A program made the translations under genes and the position numbers. Shown here in pieces: positions 1-9,252 of a stretch of 50,969 nt of DNA. This DNA comes from an uncultured Pseudomonadales bacterium. Its GTDB lineage: Bacteria; Pseudomonadota; Gammaproteobacteria; Pseudomonadales; Azotimanducaceae. The number at the start of each line of letters is the position of its first letter. The stretch's first letter is position 1. The notes beneath the pieces were generated by a model. It saw only the letters and a list, made by a program, of their open reading frames with translations. It made no database searches and was not told the origin of the DNA. The stretch covers positions 1-50,969 of the forward strand of contig CAJJAX010000018.1 in assembly GCA_905182155.1 (NCBI GenBank), in the 5' to 3' direction.

Positions 1-244
1 CTGGTTGTTATGCCGGCACACCCCCTTCAGCCGCCTTCAGCCCGACCCAGTATGCGATATCCGCAGGTCCCCGCCCCCCGGCGGCCCGAACGCCGAGTCG
101 CCCAGTGCATGCGGCGGCTTCCCTTTTTAGGATGCCGGCGTCGACAGCGGAGGAAGAAGGTGATCTCGGATTGGACCCTAATCCCGTCCTCACCACCAGA
201 CAAAGTTGCCCCAGCGCGGCCAAACCTTAGTTGCCGGAAACCGC
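1..244. other. Left-edge non-coding stretch
   Basis: No credible gene is visible here. The stretch lies downstream of the minus-strand carotenoid oxygenase. The only structure I see is a short direct repeat containing CCTTCAGCC near positions 24-43. Frames that stay open here have no recognisable protein content. Confidence 0.4.
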
Positions 245-1651
245 CTAGCCTGCCGGATCCACCGGCACCCAAGCCGCATGAAATCCATGGGGCACCCGAC
301 TGGGAATTTTAATGCGCGCCAATGCGGGTCCTTCAAAATCTTGAGCATCGATAATATGACATTCACAACTTCTGTCATTGACGTCATTTACAAAACAGAT
401 CACATAGCCATCGTCCTCTGACTGGGCATTGAGCTTTGGCGCAAAGACCGCTTCTCCGGACTCCTTGTCCGGTCCAAATTCATGAACTTGAACCTGACCC
501 GTCTGATTGTCATATTTTAGCTCAGCGTCAAAAGTCGCCATGTGATCGACTCGAAATCTGGCCGCATAAATATATCGATTTTGATAGCCAACCAAATCAT
601 CCTGAATGCGCGGGAAATCACAATAATCATCGGGAAGCAGTGGTTTCGAACTGACCGCCCCGGTTTTAAGATTTAAAACGCCACTCGTGCAAGCGGCCCA
701 GTTGCTCCCGTACATCCTGGTCCGCACTGGTCTCGATCGCGCCGCGGTCTGAGCGACAGGCCTGCAGAACAATCTCGTCGCCGGCTTCCCAAGCATTGGC
801 AACATGGAACAAAAAACTTTCTTCAATTTCAAACCACTGAATCGTTTCATCCGAGCCAAATCGCGGTACCACCCCAATGCGGCAACCATTTTGCGGCTCC
901 CACCCAATCATCGATTCGCCCTTGAGCAACTTGTCAAAGTCGAACACCAATGGCAGATCCGGAAAGATTGTGTAGTGCGCTGTAATCGCGCAGTCATGCA
1001 TCATGATCCCTTTAGGAATGGTGATTTCCTCGGTATGAACAGAACGACCCTCAGGATTAACCACCGAGTAGGTCAGGTACGGCGGGAATGGCGAATATCC
1101 GAACGTCATCATTTCTCCGGTTTTCGCGTCGACCTTGGGGTGCGCGGTAAAATTGTGACTCAGCGTGCCCTCAAAATCATGCCTCACCCAAGGTTGTTAG
1201 ATCCGGCAGTGACAGCTGGTAAGGCGTGCCCCCTTCCATTAACCCAAACAATTTACCTTGATGAAAAACCATCGCGGTATTGCCGGTATTTTTGCTTTTT
1301 GGCATCTCGCCTCGAGCAATGACATCGCCAAACAAGTTGAGCCCAGGATAGATCCATTCCCCTTTCTCCCGCTCTTCTCGCAAGCCCTGTGAATCAATGA
1401 ATTTATTGCGGTACGTCGCCTGCCCATTTCGACCAAGCAACGCCATGATTCATGCCGTCGCCGTCAAAAATATGGTATCGCGCCATGTCCGGCACAAAAT
1501 AAGGGTTCGGCCCAATCCGAAGAAAGTGACCGCTGAGATCACGGGGAATTTCTCCCTGGACTTCAAGGTCGACTGTCTCAACCTCATCAAAAACGGGCTC
1601 ATAATTACCCGTTAAATATCGACTGGTGTAATCCGTTGGTCTCGCTGACAT
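245..1651 (-). pseudogene. Carotenoid (apocarotenoid) cleavage oxygenase, three frame shifts
   Basis: Member of the RPE65/carotenoid cleavage dioxygenase family, non-heme Fe(II) enzymes that split the polyene chain of carotenoids or related alkenes with O2. All four expected iron-ligand histidine contexts can be read: TAHPK, IMHDCAIT, FHVANAW and PHGFHAAW close to the C-terminus. The ATG at 1651 follows an AGGGGA ribosome site. The frame breaks three times, near 1443, 1182 and 672. At each break, deleting one base from a short run (GG, GG or AAA on the coding strand) joins the two halves into a normal family sequence, for example GDGMNH-ALLGRNGQ and LHEWRF-NLKTG. The repaired protein is about 465 residues, normal for the family. 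It lies downstream of a same-strand flavoenzyme with a 219-bp gap. The breaks look more like consensus insertion errors than decay, but as given the gene is not translatable. Confidence 0.85.
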
Positions 1652-1870
1652 GTTGATCCCCTGCTCTGTTGCACATTATGTTGGTCATTCTGACCCGCTG
1701 GTCACTCATGCCAGCAATTTATCACCTTGCAGCACCCACCCAAAATACCCTGACCACTTCCGATCAGCAAGCGCCCCCGAAACCCACCTTTCGATATCAG
1801 CACTTGATGCATAACAAGCATTAAGACCAGCGCGCCGAAACCGTATGCGCCGTCGCGAATTCGCTAATGA

Positions 1871-3116
1871 TCAGAAACGGCTCACATGATAATCGCCTAC
1901 CGGTATCTCTGGCGTTGTGTTTTGAACCAGGGCTGTCACCAAGGCTGCCGTCATGGGCGCCAGGGTCAACCCGATGTGCCCATGCCCAAACGCATAAACA
2001 ATTTTCCGACCCACCCGGGATTCAGAAATGACCGGGCGGACTGTCGGGTAAGGAGGGGCGAAATCCAAGCCAACTTCTGGAGGCGGTGGTCAATTCTGGA
2101 AAAATATCGCCCACGCGACGAGACAAGAACGCCAACCGATCAGGGCTGGGCGGCGCTTTGACCCCGCCCAATTCTACCGTCCCCGCGACCCGCAACCGGC
2201 CTGCCATCGGGCTCATATAAAACCCCGATTCGGCAACACAGACCGGCCGCAGCACCCGACCGCTTTCGCCGTCAAATTCTAGATGGTATCCGCGCTCTGT
2301 TTCTAATGGCACAAGATCGCCGACTTGATCGGCCAGAAATTTAGAATGTGCGCCCGCGGCAATCACAACTTGGCGCGCTTTAATCCGAACGCCGTTACCC
2401 AGTTCGAGCACTACCTGGCGCTTTTGAGGTGACATCCTCGAAGCAGACTCTGGGATAATTTCCACGCCGGCGGCCTGCGCTGAGCTCGCAATCAGGCCAA
2501 CCAGATCACCTGGATCAGAAACTGACAAGGCATCCGGGAAGAATGCGCCCCCGCCCTCAACTTGCGGCAGATGCGGCTCTAATTGCGCCAGCTCACCGGG
2601 ATTTAAGAGCTCAACGTTGACGCCGAAGCCCTGCCGTCGGGTCATATCTCGCCGCCCTGCTTGATAGCTTGCGTCGCTTTTAAACACATACAAGCAGCCT
2701 TTATTTTGGATGAGATGGCTGGCTTGAATGTCTGCTGCGAAACGTTGCCACCGGGCCCCGGCATCCCCGGTCAAGGCGGCTATGGCACGCATATTGTCCT
2801 GAGACTGCCTCGCAAGAGACTGCCAAGCAAATTGCGCAAGCCACGGCAGCAAGGCCGCCAAGGCGCCCTTTCGAATACTAAACGGGCCCTGACGGTCTAG
2901 CAGTAGGCTCGGCAGTCGTTTGAGCAAAGCGGGTGATCCCACCGGCGCAATCGCAAAGTCGGCAATGGTCCCCGCATTCCCATAGGATGCCCCAGATCCG
3001 GGTGGATTCGGATCGATGACGACAACCGATCGACCTAAGCGCTGCAACGCAAGCGCCGAGGCCAGACCGACCACACCCGCGCCGACAACGACAACGTCTT
3101 CCTCTAAAACCTGCAA
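1871..3116 (-). CDS. FAD-dependent D-amino-acid dehydrogenase-like oxidoreductase (DAO family), one frame shift
   Basis: Flavoprotein of the DadA/DAO family, which oxidises amino acids to 2-oxo acids and passes electrons to the respiratory chain. The N-terminus has the dinucleotide fold GAGVVGLASALAL (about residues 12-24) followed by an acidic strand end (VIDPNPPGSGASYGNAG). The C-terminus has YAFGHGHIGLTL, typical of the family. The start is a TTG at 3116 with a near-perfect Shine-Dalgarno site (GGAGGT, 5 nt spacing); no nearby ATG is as good. Near 2034-2036 one surplus C on the coding strand shifts the frame in SLPDS-PPVISES. Removing it gives about 415 residues, the usual length. The substrate cannot be told from sequence; a D-amino acid or an N-methylated amino acid are both possible. 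It is divergent from the amidohydrolase across a 200-bp promoter region. Confidence 0.82.
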
Positions 3117-3253
3117 ATTGGACCTCCGTCACTCTGGACCTTCTGACTCATCCTGCCCTTGCCCCCCACCCGCGCATCCAAACACCCGCCCGGCCATTCG
3201 GCGCGAGCGCTCACGGTATCTTCTCTGAATCGGTGGACGTCAACCAGCGCATT

Positions 3254-3282
3254 TTGACAACTAGACGACAGCGCCTCATATC
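3254..3282 (+). promoter_or_regulatory. Possible sigma70 promoter for the amidohydrolase
   Basis: TTGACA at 3254-3259, then 17 nt, then CATATC as a weak -10. Transcription would start near 3290, about 30 nt before the ATG at 3319. The -35 is consensus; the -10 is poor, so this is tentative. Confidence 0.35.
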
Positions 3283-3318
3283 GTTAACCTCACCTTAAAG
3301 CCAAATGAAGGATTTCCC

Positions 3319-4612
3319 ATGACCTACGCACCAGCAGAGCAGCGTTATTTTGATGCAGACAGCCATATCATGGAGCTGCCGAACTTTTTAAAGGCTTATG
3401 CGGATCCTAAATTGCGGGATGATATTCCCGAGGTCAGCTACAGCGCCTCGCTCGTGACCGATGAGGAAGTTGCCGTCATAATGGCCCAAGGCGGGCGGCA
3501 CAGTGACCAGCACATCCAAGCCCAAATCGCGCTGGGCGATGATTTGATCGCGCACTCAAAGGAAATCCAGGCTTTGGGGGCTTTTCAATAAACAAGACCG
3601 GACCCAAGCCCTTGACCTGCTCGGCTTCGACAAACAACTGGTGTTTGCAACCCACAGCGTTGCGTTTCCGTTTCACCCCAGTTCCAAGAAGGATCCAATT
3701 CTTCGCTACGGCGCGACCCGTGCCCACAACCGACACATGGCCGATTTCTGCGGAACCGATTCCAGGTTAATGGGCGTTGGCATTGTTCCGCTTGATGATC
3801 CGAGTCGGGCGATGGCAGAACTCGAATTTGCCCTTGAGCTCGGTTTGGAGGCCATATGGGTGCCCCATCGCGCACCCATTGATCGATCGCCAGGGCATGT
3901 GGATCTGGAACCCTTCTGGGCACTTTTGGGCAGAGTCCGGCACACCATTTGTGTTACATGTCGGCGGCTCGCCACTGCAAGCGTTGAAGGCTTGGAGCAA
4001 TAACGGCCGTGCACCGGTTAAAGATTGGATGGGGGGGGGGTGAGAATGTTCGCACCAAAGATGCCGCTGTGATGCATCAACCGCCAGAAACTTTTTTATC
4101 GATGCTGGTCCTGGATGGCGTGCTGGACCGTAATCCCGGTCTGCGCCGGCGCCGCGGTTGAACTCGGTGCCGGATGGGTGCCTGAGATGGTGAGGCGTCT
4201 AGATTGGGTCACTAAAATTTACAGCCGGGTCGATGAGTCCGTTCGGTTCGAGCGGCCCCCAAGTCAGCAGATCCGGGAACAACTGGGCTTCACACCCTTC
4301 CCCAATGAAGACGTTGCACGACTCATCGATGACTCCAATGAGGACCTTTACCTCTTCTCCAGTGACTACCCGCATGTGGAAGGCGGCAGAAACCCAATCG
4401 GCAAGTTCGAGTCCTATCTCACCGACGCGGCCCCCATGGTTAAAGAAAAATTCTACGCCGACAATTTCTTGCGACTCTGGCCAAAAGCCGCGGGCATAAT
4501 CCAGGCTTGCCGTCTCGGATGCCTCCGCCAAGAAGCGATCCCATCACGCGACCCTGAGAACCAGGGTCTAAGCCCAAATCAATGCCGTCGCTCGGTCCAA
4601 GACAGTCGCTAA
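3319..4612 (+). pseudogene. Amidohydrolase family 2 protein (metal-dependent TIM-barrel), four frame shifts
   Basis: Amidohydrolase_2 (PF04909-type) hydrolase or decarboxylase. Visible signatures are the N-terminal FDADSHIMELP (DxDxH-like metal site), VLHVGG with the second-half metal histidine, and SSDYPHVEGG with the late aspartate. The ATG at 3319 follows GAAGGA with 7 nt spacing. The frame is broken four times, near 3576-3587, 3928-3930, in the ten-G tract 4031-4040, and near 4146. Deleting one base each time restores a continuous family-like protein of about 400 residues, for example DWMGGGENVRTK across the G tract. The stop at 4612 is in the last frame; relatives usually end soon after NFLRLW, so the last 40 or so residues are doubtful. 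Related enzymes act on aromatic acids or lactones; the substrate here is unknown. Confidence 0.8.
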
Positions 4613-4629
4613 CCGTTGGTAAAATTTTT

Positions 4630-5560
4630 ATGACCCTATTGGGCGAGTTATCTCCTAAAACGGTTCCTTGAAACCTACTGGCAACGCCAAGCGTTGGTTG
4701 TCCGCGACGCCCTCCCGAATTGGGGTTCGCCGCTATCGGGTGATGAGCTGGCCGGATTGTCCCTTGAACCCCGACGTCGCCTCAAGATTGGTACGATCCA
4801 ATTCAGATCAAACCCAATGGTCTGTTGCCTTTGGACCCTTTGATGAAAGCGATTTTGCTAATCTGCCGGAGTCAGACTGGTCCCTACTGGTCCAGGCGAC
4901 AGACCTTTGGGTGCCAGAAATCGCCGCGCTAAAACGCCAGTTCCATTTCCCTACCCAGCTGGCGACCTCGACGACATTATGGTGAGCTTTGCGCCACCCG
5001 GTGGCAGCGTGGGTCCGCACTTTGACCAGTACGATGTTTTTTTTGATTCAGGTTGAGGGTCGCAGGCATTGGAAAATAGGCCAGACCTGTGACCAAAACA
5101 CGCCCTTGCTAGACGGCACAGACCTGAGCATTCTGGCTGATTTTGTCACCGAGGCAGAATACACGTTATCACCAGGGGATATGCTCTACTTGCCGCCCGG
5201 TGTTGCCCATCATGGCGTTGCCCTGGACAACTGTCTGACCTATTCGGTTGGCTTTCGCGCGCCCGACGCTAGGCGAGATGATTTCGGATCTTTGCCACTG
5301 ACCTTGTATTAGAACCCGATCAGTTGGTCTATCGAGATCCTGACCCCTCGCTCTGGACAGAAGATAACATTACCGACGCACACATCGATCAAGTGCAAAG
5401 CTTGGTCCAAGCCTTAGCCAATGATCGTGTCCGACTGACCGACTGGTTTGCACGATATGTCACGCGACCGAAACACGAAACTGGCACCACACCGATCAAC
5501 GAGCATCGAACCGCTGAAACCCAGCACGCTCGATACCTTAATGGAAACCTCAAAGAATAG
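4630..5560 (+). pseudogene. roxA: RoxA/YcfD-like ribosomal oxygenase (JmjC cupin), about seven frame shifts
   Basis: Homologue of the Fe(II)/2-oxoglutarate arginine hydroxylase that modifies ribosomal protein L16. Read across its frames it shows the family pattern: FLETYWQRQALVV at the N-terminus, LPESDWSLLVQATDLW, GPHFDQYDVF carrying the HxD iron ligands, GDMLYLPPGVAHHG carrying the distal histidine, and CLTYSVGFRAP. The frame changes near 4662, 4769, 4949, 4966, in the eight-T run 5037-5044, and twice around 5271-5293. Removing one base at each place gives a single protein of about 305 residues, somewhat shorter than E. coli YcfD. The start at 4630 lacks an obvious ribosome site; it is chosen because MTLLGELSPK leads into the conserved N-terminus. 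It follows the amidohydrolase on the same strand. Confidence 0.8.
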
Positions 5561-5607
5561 GGAATGATCCCGACTCGGCCCTTCTGGGTTCGGATGATCC
5601 AAGCTAG

Positions 5608-5648
5608 GCTTACCCAAATAAGCCGCCCGGCCAATCATTTGGGTAAGC
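5608..5648. terminator. Perfect 12-bp inverted repeat between convergent genes
   Basis: GCTTACCCAAAT (5608-5619) pairs exactly with ATTTGGGTAAGC (5637-5648) around a 17-nt loop. It sits between the 3' ends of roxA (+) and the small secreted protein (-), where a bidirectional terminator is expected. Only a short T-rich stretch (AAATTTTC) follows. Confidence 0.55.
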
Positions 5649-5664
5649 TCAAATTTTCTAATTG

Positions 5665-6123
5665 TTAGTCAAGAAACTTGACCTGATTAATGATCTGGTT
5701 GTCGAGCATAGTTCTGATTTCTTCGTAACCCTTGGCGATGGCATCGAGCTCTGCTTCTTCATTGCCATAACGAGCTTCCAGCATTGCGTTGACTTGTTCA
5801 TAGCGCGCCTGATTGGGTTGCATCGCGCCCATATTTTCATAGGTTACCGTGAGCCAAACATTCGGGCTATTGGCGGCGGTCTGATGTCCAAACCGCATAA
5901 TCAACCACGAATCCCAATTCTTTTTTGGATATCCATAGATCGCACCCAGGTGCGTTTCAATTTAAACCAGATAGTCATCGAGATAGTTGGGTTCTACCGC
6001 AACCACGGTGAGCTGCACCTGCTGCTCGCTGGGCGCGTAATCTTTATAGATCTCAGCCGATGACGCACTGATGATCGTGAGAAACCCTGCAAGCACTAAA
6101 AAACCAAGTTTTAATATCGACAT
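5665..6123 (-). pseudogene. Small exported protein of unknown function, three frame shifts
   Basis: The ATG at 6123 has a good AGGAG ribosome site and starts a clear Sec signal peptide: KLGFLVLAGFLTIISAS, then cleavage near SSA-EIYKDYAP. The original frame meets a TAA near 5965. Removing one base near 5967, 5905 and 5878 gives a continuous protein of about 150 residues with segments LKRTWVRSMDIQ, VDYAVWTSD and SPNVWLTVTYENMG, and a charged helical C-terminus. I do not recognise a named family with confidence; it resembles small periplasmic proteins often annotated as hypothetical. It lies downstream of CYP153 no. 1 on the same strand. Confidence 0.6.
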
Positions 6124-6392
6124 TTTATTCTCCTGTGAATATTGTTTTAAACGGGATCGCCGGAAGCCTCACAACGAGCTCCTGACGCTTTCTAATGCGC
6201 TGAGCCTAAGCCCGAAAATCTAACGACCTAAGACCGCCACGATTGAACGGGCGGCGGTGGTCCAACACCCGTATCATTCGACTTCACGAGTTACTTTTTT
6301 AATCAGCAACCTGACCAAGATCAATAACGAATCAGCCCGACCCATTTGTTCGCGCCAAGGCCAGACCCAACCGAGCGGCGCATTGCCTTACA

Positions 6393-7643
6393 TTAACCCG
6401 TTCGGGCCTTACGGCGGTGCAACCTGACCGGCAGGTCTGAGATTCCACGAACGAAATTCGAGGCAACGCGCACAGGTTCACCCACCACTTCAACCCGCTC
6501 AAAGCGTTTGATGATTTCTTCCCACAAGACTCGCAACTGCATTTCTGCAAGCCGGTTGCCCATACAACGGTGAATACCAAACCCAAACGATAGATGGTGC
6601 CGCGCATTGGGTCGGTCGATGATAAAGGCATTCGGATTATCGATAACCTCTTCATCCCTATTACCAGACAAATACCACATCAAAACCTTATCACCAGCTT
6701 TAATCGACTGCCCCTGAAAACTCACGTCGCGCTTTGCGATGCGGCGCATATGCGTCAGCGGCGTCTGCCAGCGAATAATTTCAGGAATCATTGAAGGAAC
6801 CAAACCCGGGTTGGCATTGAGCTTTTGATATTCCTCTGGATAAAGGTTCAGTCCCAAAACCCCGCCAGAGATCGAATTTCGAGTTGTGTCGTTTCCGCCA
6901 ACGATCAACAAAATCAAATTGCCTAAGTACTCCATCGGATCCATCTCGGCGGTCGCTGGATCATTGGCCATTAACGTAATCAGGTCATTGTGCTGCTTTG
7001 GGTCCCAATGCACTCGCTCGTTCCAAAGGTCAGTGAACTCGCTAAGACACTGCATTAAGCCTTCTCGGCGATCCTCATCCGGCACCGTCCCCCCAGCCGC
7101 GACGCTCGATGTGACGAGGTCTGACCAATCCGTTAACTTTCTGCGCTGCTCAAAAGGAAAATCAAAGATTGTCGCCAACATTTGGGTCGTGAGTTCAATG
7201 GAGACGTGCTCAACCCAATTAAACGACTCACCACTTGGCAATTCATCCAATATCCAGCCAGCACGCTGACGAATCACTGGCTCAAGCTTTGCTAAATTCA
7301 TTGGGGCCACGACGCCCGTCACGGCTTTGCGCTGAAGATCGTGTTTGGGCGGGTCCATAGAGATGAAGTTTGGCGCCTCAAAATCCGCACTACGATTACC
7401 AATACTGACCCCCCCTTGGGACGAAAAGTCGTGATGGTTTTTATCCACCGCCATAATGTCGTGGAAACGGGTAATCGACCAATAAGGTCCAAAAGGACTG
7501 TCGCGACAGTAATGCACCGGCGCTTCTTTTCTGAGCCTTGCAAATACGGGCCGGAAAGCATCATTTTTAAATATCATGGGATCAGAGACATCGATCGACG
7601 CTAGGTCTTCGTCCACGCCAGGTTGGTCAATTGCCTCGCTCAT
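6393..7643 (-). CDS. Cytochrome P450, CYP153 family (alkane/fatty-acid terminal hydroxylase type), copy 1
   Basis: Soluble bacterial class I P450 of 416 residues. The heme loop FGFGIHRCMGNRLAE puts the thiolate at Cys360. The I-helix oxygen-activation motif is GGNDTT (249-254) and the K-helix ExxR is E288-R291. CYP153 hallmarks are MDPPKHDLQRK, IELTTQMLAT.FDFP, the LLIVGGNDTTRNS block and MWYLSGNRD. CYP153 enzymes hydroxylate the terminal carbon of alkanes, cyclic hydrocarbons and fatty acids, using a ferredoxin and a ferredoxin reductase. Neither redox partner gene is in the window. The frame is intact, unlike the genes to its left. It is divergent from a kinase across about 180 bp. A second CYP153 lies at 28779. 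Confidence 0.95.
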   Translation of the reverse strand: MSEAIDQPGVDEDLASIDVSDPMIFKNDAFRPVFARLRKEAPVHYCRDSPFGPYWSITRFHDIMAVDKNHHDFSSQGGVSIGNRSADFEAPNFISMDPPKHDLQRKAVTGVVAPMNLAKLEPVIRQRAGWILDELPSGESFNWVEHVSIELTTQMLATIFDFPFEQRRKLTDWSDLVTSSVAAGGTVPDEDRREGLMQCLSEFTDLWNERVHWDPKQHNDLITLMANDPATAEMDPMEYLGNLILLIVGGNDTTRNSISGGVLGLNLYPEEYQKLNANPGLVPSMIPEIIRWQTPLTHMRRIAKRDVSFQGQSIKAGDKVLMWYLSGNRDEEVIDNPNAFIIDRPNARHHLSFGFGIHRCMGNRLAEMQLRVLWEEIIKRFERVEVVGEPVRVASNFVRGISDLPVRLHRRKARTG

Positions 7644-7725
7644 CCGCTTTCATCCCGTTCGCTATTTCTCAGAACTGTGACACTTAAACCCAATCCTTGC
7701 AATCTCCAACCAATGCGTCAGGTCA

Positions 7726-7754
7726 TTGACATCTTTGTGCACTCGACGTTGAAT
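7726..7754 (+). promoter_or_regulatory. Likely sigma70 promoter for the kinase
   Basis: TTGACA (7726-7731), 17-nt spacer, TTGAAT (7749-7754). It predicts a start of transcription near 7761, which excludes upstream in-frame ATGs at 7623 and 7713 as the main kinase start and favours GTG 7788 or ATG 7827. Confidence 0.5.
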
Positions 7755-7826
7755 CAAGACTCCGGACAAAAGATAAGAGTGGTCACTGTGATAGATCAAG
7801 CAACCGAAACGACGATTCCAAAAGAC

Positions 7827-9131
7827 ATGGAACTTCCCGCCAAGCTCGCTGATATTAATGCGGCATTCTTGACTCAATTACTCAAAGCTCGAGGGCTACT
7901 TGAGACCGACAACGACATCACAGCCGTTGAAGAGTCCGGCGTTGGGATGACCGCTGGGTACTTCTCAGACATTAAAAAGATCCACTGCTCTTTTAAAGCG
8001 CCGACCAACTGCCCGGCTTACTTCGTTGCCAAGGCCTGGCCAGATTTCGAGATGATGCCAGAAGACGCTATTAGTGACATGTTCATCAAAGACATCAAGG
8101 GCTACATGATTCCCTCGGCGCAATTCTACCCACGGCCGGAGGTTTACCTTGCTGACTTCGACAAGGCAAACAGCCGATGGGGCCTCATCATGGCGGACGT
8201 CGATCAGTTTGCTCAACAGAAAGTCCACGAAACCGAATTAAATCTCGACGAGGTCTTGCAGATGATTCCGGGCCTTGTGGATTGTGCGGTGGCTTGGGAA
8301 GGATGTGATACCGGTGAGCGCGCAACGACCCTCGCTGAATTTGGTGTGGGTCACTGGGGATCCGCCGAAAACCTGGCTTTGTATAAAGACGTGATGCCCG
8401 CGGGCGCCAAATTATTCGACAAGGTGGTCTCGTTGGTCGAATCGGATCTCAACGACGGCATTTCTTGGCAAACCCTCTTTGGCACAGGCGTCGCCGAACT
8501 CTTCACCAACAAACTCGACGCACACTTTTCAAAGATCGACCCCGCCCAAGGCGCGTCCTGTACCCTCAGTCATGGCGACCTACGCGGCGACAATCTATTT
8601 TTCTGCCCTAAGACAGAGGAAAACCCCCATGGCTGGTTGACCATCGATTTTCAATTGCTGTTTAAAGGACCCATCCCATCGGACCTTGCCTATTTGATGA
8701 GCAGCGGTAGTGTCTTACCTGAGGTCTATGAAGCTGAAAATCGTAATCTCGTCCTTCGGACCTTTTTCGAATTATTTAAGACCAAAACCCAGTGCTATCA
8801 GGATTACGAATTCGAGCAATTTGAAGCTGAGTTCGCGGCGATGTGTACGGTTATGTACATTTATTATATTGGCATGGGGGGCGCAATCTGGCGCGCTGCC
8901 GCTTTCGAAAATGAGCAACCCGGTAGAATCGAGCTGGGTAGCGAGCCGTTTACAACCGATGATCTCGCACCAGAGGAACTTCGAAAGCGGATGTGGTGGC
9001 GAAAAACCATTCGCAACAATCGTGTTTTGTTCGAGGATTTACAGCTCATTCCGCTGTGGCAATCCATGCCAGACAATGCCAGCGGCACCGGGGCCTGGGT
9101 TGAACTGCCGCCGCACTTAAGTGCGCCCTGA
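7827..9131 (+). CDS. Aminoglycoside-phosphotransferase-like (EcKinase/APH fold) kinase
   Basis: Protein-kinase-fold small-molecule phosphotransferase of about 434 residues. The catalytic loop reads SHGDLRGDNLFF (HGDxxxxN, Brenner motif) and the metal-binding motif reads TIDFQLL. Such kinases phosphorylate hydroxyls of small molecules (choline, ecdysteroid, macrolide or acyl-CoA-pathway substrates); the substrate here is unknown. The start is set at ATG 7827, where the sequence begins to match the family; GTG 7788 is an alternative because it lies just downstream of the promoter at 7726. It is divergent from CYP153 copy 1, a plausible co-regulated pair. A second, only distantly similar kinase lies at 41150. 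Confidence 0.85.
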   Translation: MELPAKLADINAAFLTQLLKARGLLETDNDITAVEESGVGMTAGYFSDIKKIHCSFKAPTNCPAYFVAKAWPDFEMMPEDAISDMFIKDIKGYMIPSAQFYPRPEVYLADFDKANSRWGLIMADVDQFAQQKVHETELNLDEVLQMIPGLVDCAVAWEGCDTGERATTLAEFGVGHWGSAENLALYKDVMPAGAKLFDKVVSLVESDLNDGISWQTLFGTGVAELFTNKLDAHFSKIDPAQGASCTLSHGDLRGDNLFFCPKTEENPHGWLTIDFQLLFKGPIPSDLAYLMSSGSVLPEVYEAENRNLVLRTFFELFKTKTQCYQDYEFEQFEAEFAAMCTVMYIYYIGMGGAIWRAAAFENEQPGRIELGSEPFTTDDLAPEELRKRMWWRKTIRNNRVLFEDLQLIPLWQSMPDNASGTGAWVELPPHLSAP

Positions 9132-9195
9132 CAATTGACCTTCTGGGCCAGAGCATCCGTCATGCCATGGCGCATGCGCGCAAAACGGGTGATCT

Positions 9196-9231
9196 GAGCA
9201 CCCCTGCCGATCAAAAGATCAGCAGGTGCTC
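9196..9231. terminator. Hairpin between convergent genes
   Basis: GAGCACC...GATC and GATC...GGTGCTC form a bulged stem around AAAA. The hairpin lies between the kinase 3' end (+) and the SDR 3' end (-), suggesting a shared bidirectional terminator. There is no strong T-run. Confidence 0.5.
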
Positions 9232-9252
9232 GACTTACCGCGTTCGCGACCG

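Noticed and set aside
3476-4531. Long minus-strand open frames opposite the amidohydrolase
   Set aside because: They are antisense shadows; the plus-strand frames carry continuous amidohydrolase motifs.
245-6123. Programmed +1 frameshifting in five genes
   Set aside because: Breaks occur at many different short runs with no shared slippery sequence or stop-codon context; error or decay is simpler.
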